Both the position numbers and the translations under genes were made by a program. From positions 1 to 25,858 of the forward strand of contig JBBQXY010000075.1 of the NCBI GenBank assembly GCA_038209195.1: a stretch of DNA of 25,858 nt. The letters are read 5' to 3'. How positions within the stretch are numbered: the stretch's first letter is position 1; each line of letters starts with the position of its first letter. A model generated the notes under the pieces. That model did no database searches. It was not told where the DNA came from and saw nothing but the letters and a program-made list of their open reading frames with translations. Shown here piece by piece: positions 23,316-25,858 of the stretch. Origin of the DNA: JBBQXY01 sp038209195. GTDB taxonomy: Bacteria; Chloroflexota; Ktedonobacteria; Ktedonobacterales; Ktedonobacteraceae.

Positions 23316-24026
23316 ATGGATCAAACAACCGTAATCTTAAATCAACGTTCCGAGGAAGTGCCAGCTTCTCAAGTACAGTTGAGTAACGCAGGAGCAATTA
23401 GTACAACATGGGTTCGTACACCATCAATACTCTACTTCGCCATCAAGCGCATTGTTGATATATTCTTAGCAGTAGTCGGTCTCTTATTGCTGCTTCCAGT
23501 TTTCCTTATTATCGCGCTCTGTATCAAACTCGATGACGGCGGCGATGTGCTCCATTTTCGAGAGATCATCGGTATGCATGGCAAGCGTTTTTACGCTTTG
23601 AAATTTCGAACAATGAGAGCCGACGCGGATGAATACCTCGCAAAGCACCCCGAACTTATGCGGAAATATCAACAAAACATGAAGCTGGAAAAGGATCCTC
23701 GCATCACACAAGTTGGTCGCTTTCTACGCAAAACAAGCCTGGATGAGCTACCACAATTGTTTAATGTCATCGTTGGGCAGATGTCCTTAGTAGGGCCACG
23801 CATCATACATCCGAGCGAACTCCCTCGCTATGGCGAATATGCTGAGAAACGCTTATCAGTCAAACCCGGTATTACTGGCTTGTGGCAAATCAGTGGGCGG
23901 CAGCACATTAGCTACGATGAGCGCGTACTGCTGGATATGCGTTATATCGATAATCGTTCGAGTGTCGTGGATTTCACCATTCTCGTCAAAACGTTGAAAG
24001 TCTTCATTGTCCATACCGGAGCTTAA
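23316..24026 (+). CDS. Undecaprenyl-phosphate sugar-1-phosphate transferase (polyprenyl glycosylphosphotransferase)
   Basis: A 236-residue monotopic phosphoglycosyl transferase that starts exopolysaccharide or glycan assembly by moving a sugar-1-phosphate from a UDP-sugar to undecaprenyl phosphate at the inner membrane face. It has a hydrophilic N-terminus, a re-entrant membrane helix at about 42-68 preceded by AIKRIVDIFL, then KFRTMRADADEY, DPRITQVGRFLRKTSLDELP with the catalytic Asp-Glu pair, MSLVGPR and KPGITGLWQISGR. The motif normally SLVGPRP reads SLVGPRI here. It is of the short type without the N-terminal four-helix domain of WbaP. No glycosyltransferases follow, so it is an isolated initiating enzyme. 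GAGAG precedes the start. Its 3' end meets a long palindrome. Confidence 0.92.
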   Translation: MDQTTVILNQRSEEVPASQVQLSNAGAISTTWVRTPSILYFAIKRIVDIFLAVVGLLLLLPVFLIIALCIKLDDGGDVLHFREIIGMHGKRFYALKFRTMRADADEYLAKHPELMRKYQQNMKLEKDPRITQVGRFLRKTSLDELPQLFNVIVGQMSLVGPRIIHPSELPRYGEYAEKRLSVKPGITGLWQISGRQHISYDERVLLDMRYIDNRSSVVDFTILVKTLKVFIVHTGA

Positions 24027-24043
24027 AAAAGAAAAGTAAGGCA

Positions 24044-24109
24044 GAATACAGTCATGGATAGCGACTAGGCGCAATGGGTTGCGCCTAGTCGCTATCCATG
24101 ACTGTATTC
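24044..24109. terminator. 31-base perfect inverted repeat between convergent genes
   Basis: Arms 24044-24074 and 24079-24109 are perfectly complementary around a TGGG loop. The element lies between stops of opposite-strand genes (24026 and 24134), like the one at 6968-7026. On the minus strand it is followed by a T-rich stretch, supporting termination of the winged-helix gene as well. Confidence 0.65.
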
Positions 24110-24133
24110 CTTGTAAGGGTTACTGTCTGAGTT

Positions 24134-24448
24134 TCACTGTGCATTATACTCTTTGAGGCAGTGACCTCGAGCGTGAAGTGTAACGAGAAAGCGTGGAGCG
24201 CGTACTGAGTCTCCGATCTTTCTGCGTATTCGCCCTACCATGGCATCCAAACGTTGGTCGTCCGCGGGCTCATATGCTGTCTCATAGACAGCTTTTACAA
24301 TCTCCGGGCGCGGAATGATCCTTCCCGGGTAAGCCGCCAGGTGGAGAATAAATTTGACCTCTCTCTTCGAAAGATGGTCGGGTCTTAGTTGACCATCGAC
24401 CCATATTCTGCCGCTCGATTTCTCAATATGCAGGCCATTTGTGGGCAT
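24134..24448 (-). CDS. Stand-alone winged-helix DNA-binding protein (OmpR/PhoB effector-domain type)
   Basis: A 104-residue protein consisting only of the C-terminal DNA-binding domain of OmpR-type response regulators: LSKREVKFILHLAAYPGRII, the recognition-helix region RLDAMVGRIRRKIGD, and the wing ending FLVTLHARGHCLKEY. There is no receiver domain and no sensor kinase nearby, so its activity cannot be controlled by classic phosphorylation. ATG 24448 is chosen because GGAGG lies 8 bases upstream; a longer reading would start from a TTG or ATG with no ribosome site. An 8-base inverted repeat just upstream may be its own operator. Its targets are not known. Confidence 0.85.
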   Translation of the reverse strand: MPTNGLHIEKSSGRIWVDGQLRPDHLSKREVKFILHLAAYPGRIIPRPEIVKAVYETAYEPADDQRLDAMVGRIRRKIGDSVRAPRFLVTLHARGHCLKEYNAQ

Positions 24449-24473
24449 ATTCGCTTCCTCCATACTCAAGCAA

Positions 24474-24493
24474 TATAGATACTACTATCTATA
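24474..24493. promoter_or_regulatory. Inverted repeat upstream of the winged-helix gene
   Basis: TATAGATA-CTAC-TATCTATA forms a perfect 8-base dyad 26 bases upstream of the winged-helix start. Placement suggests an autoregulatory operator. The remaining gap to 24699 shows nothing else clear; no good promoter for the dehydrogenase gene was found. Confidence 0.4.
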
Positions 24494-24699
24494 CTGCTGC
24501 TATTAAGTATTACACAATAGAGTACGCATTCTACGCGCATATGTCAAATAAAAGGCATTATCAATGAGAAAGACGACTCTATCTTGAAAGAACGACATTT
24601 TCTGGACTTGTGTGGCGCAATGTAGTATTGTTCTTAGAGTAGGGCCTATTCGCTGTACATTACCGAACCCATGGAGAATGGGCTTAGAAGGAGATCTCT

Positions 24700-25858
24700 A
24701 TGAGCATTCAATCGCTTAACCCGGCAACCGAGGAAGTTATCGCAACCTATGAACCCTATAACACAGCGCAAGTCGACGAGGCAGTGGCGCAAGCACGGCA
24801 CGCTTTTATCGCATGGCGCACGACGTCGTTTGACGAGCGAGCGACACATCTGCGCAACGTTGCATCCACCTTGCGCGAACATAAGGCCAGACTAGCACAA
24901 CTCGCCACGCTGGAGATGGGTAAGCCCATCGCCGAGGCGGAAGCGGAGGTTGAAAAATGCGCGTGGAACTGTGAGTTCTATGCCGATAACGCCGCCAAGT
25001 TTCTCGCCGACGAGCACGTGAGCAGCAGCGCAACAGAAAGCTATATCTCGTACCAGCCACTTGGTGTCATCTTAGCTTTGATGCCTTGGAACTTCCCCTA
25101 CTGGCAAGTTTTTCGCTTTGCCGCTCCCGCCTTGATGGCAGGAAACACGGCGGTACTTAAGCACGCATCTAATGTCTCCGGTGCTGCCCTAGAAATCGAG
25201 CGGCTATTTCAGGATGCCGGACTGCCTGAGGGAGTATTCAGAACGGTACTCGTGCCAGGAGCTGAGACGAAGCAACTCATTGACGATCCGCGCATCGCTG
25301 CCGTTACCTTGACTGGCAGTGATATCGCTGGCGTAGCTGTTGCCTCCGCCAGTGGACATGCGCTCAAAAAGACCGTACTGGAACTGGGCGGCTCTGATGC
25401 CTTCATTGTCTTAGAAGATGCTGACCTTGATGCGGCGGCCCAGACTGCTGTCCGTGCCCGTTTCCAGAATGCGGGACAGAGCTGCATCGCAGCGAAACGC
25501 TTCATCGTGGTGGAGTCAGTGGCGGCAGCCTTCGAGCAGAAGTTTGTCGAATATGCCGCCAAGCTACACGTCGGAGATCCATTCGACCGCGAGACGCAGG
25601 TTGGCCCTATGGCCCGTGGTGATCTGCGCGAGGCATTGGAGAAACAGGTAGCGGGCTCAGTCGTCATGGGTGCGAAAGTAATCCTGGGTGGCAAAGCGTT
25701 GGACGGCAAAGGCTATTTCTATGCTCCGACTATCATCACCAATGTGACGACAGAGATGCCCATCTTCCGCGAGGAGACCTTTGGCCCCGTCGCCGCCGTT
25801 ATTCACGCACGCGATACCGACCACGCCATAGAGCTAGCCAATGATTCCGACTTCGGAC
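24700..25858 (+). CDS. NAD(P)-dependent succinate-semialdehyde dehydrogenase (partial, cut by window end)
   Basis: The first 386 residues of an aldehyde dehydrogenase; the frame is open at the window edge, about 70 residues short of the family length. Active-site residues are present: Asn131 (MPWNFPYW), Glu228 (LELGGSD) and Cys262 (NAGQSCIAAKR). The segment NFPYWQVFRFAAPALMAGN followed by LKHASNV is characteristic of the GabD1/YneI (Sad) branch, which oxidises succinate semialdehyde to succinate in GABA breakdown or an alternative TCA route. The start has a strong ribosome site (GAAGGAGATCTCT). It is divergent from the winged-helix gene, which might regulate it. Confidence 0.92.
   Translation, partial: MSIQSLNPATEEVIATYEPYNTAQVDEAVAQARHAFIAWRTTSFDERATHLRNVASTLREHKARLAQLATLEMGKPIAEAEAEVEKCAWNCEFYADNAAKFLADEHVSSSATESYISYQPLGVILALMPWNFPYWQVFRFAAPALMAGNTAVLKHASNVSGAALEIERLFQDAGLPEGVFRTVLVPGAETKQLIDDPRIAAVTLTGSDIAGVAVASASGHALKKTVLELGGSDAFIVLEDADLDAAAQTAVRARFQNAGQSCIAAKRFIVVESVAAAFEQKFVEYAAKLHVGDPFDRETQVGPMARGDLREALEKQVAGSVVMGAKVILGGKALDGKGYFYAPTIITNVTTEMPIFREETFGPVAAVIHARDTDHAIELANDSDFG

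Noticed and set aside
1..25858. CRISPR array, prophage or complete insertion sequence
   Set aside because: No regularly spaced direct repeats, cas genes, transposase or phage structural genes were seen; the methyltransferase is the only possible phage-like gene.

Overview
The window (25,858 bases) looks like chromosomal DNA from a heterotrophic Chloroflexota bacterium, most likely of the class Ktedonobacteria. This is an inference from gene content, not a marker-gene assignment. It rests on Hanks-type Ser/Thr kinases with WD40 or extracellular sensor domains, a neprosin-like secreted protein, a lipoprotein glycosidase, many small dispersed palindromic repeats and moderate GC. No tRNA, rRNA, CRISPR array, transposase or prophage module was seen.

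Layout. 1-3.1 kb (minus): a D-2-hydroxyacid dehydrogenase, a lipoprotein clan GH-A glycosidase, and a Ser/Thr kinase gene whose 3' half is collapsed onto the last two WD40 repeats of the same protein type (deletion scar). 3.4-7.0 kb (plus): an intact membrane Ser/Thr kinase with an unusual HQD catalytic loop and a cysteine-rich extracellular domain, a zinc-free quinone oxidoreductase, and a small conserved-looking protein. 7.1-10.7 kb (minus): a DinB-like protein, a cysteine hydrolase, a radical SAM/helix-hairpin-helix putative DNA repair protein under a LexA-box promoter, and an ArsM-type arsenite methyltransferase. 10.9-15.7 kb: an EthD-like protein, a neprosin-like protein, an MFS transporter, a degraded-looking 440-base gap with two short ORFs, a HAD hydrolase and a GNAT acetyltransferase. 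15.8-21.2 kb (minus): a DapB-like protein lacking the catalytic histidines, an orphan beta-class DNA methyltransferase, and a tight operon LysR - acyl-CoA dehydrogenase - MaoC hydratase - CitE-like CoA lyase. 21.3-25.9 kb: a PQQ-like propeller fragment, a cytidylate-kinase-like protein, a candidate small RNA with its own promoter and terminator, an undecaprenyl-phosphate sugar transferase, an orphan winged-helix regulator, and a succinate-semialdehyde dehydrogenase cut by the window end.

How genes work together. The clearest functional unit is the LysR-led acyl-CoA operon: stop and start codons abut or overlap, there is a LysR-type ATC-N9-GAT dyad at the promoter, and the dehydrogenase/hydratase/lyase set suggests breakdown of a branched or dicarboxylic acyl-CoA to glyoxylate/pyruvate plus an acyl-CoA. 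The strongest regulatory signal is a GAAC-N4-GTTC box inside a near-consensus promoter that appears to drive a leaderless mRNA for the radical SAM repair gene. Several 3'-3' gene junctions are occupied by long palindromes or palindromic repeat elements.
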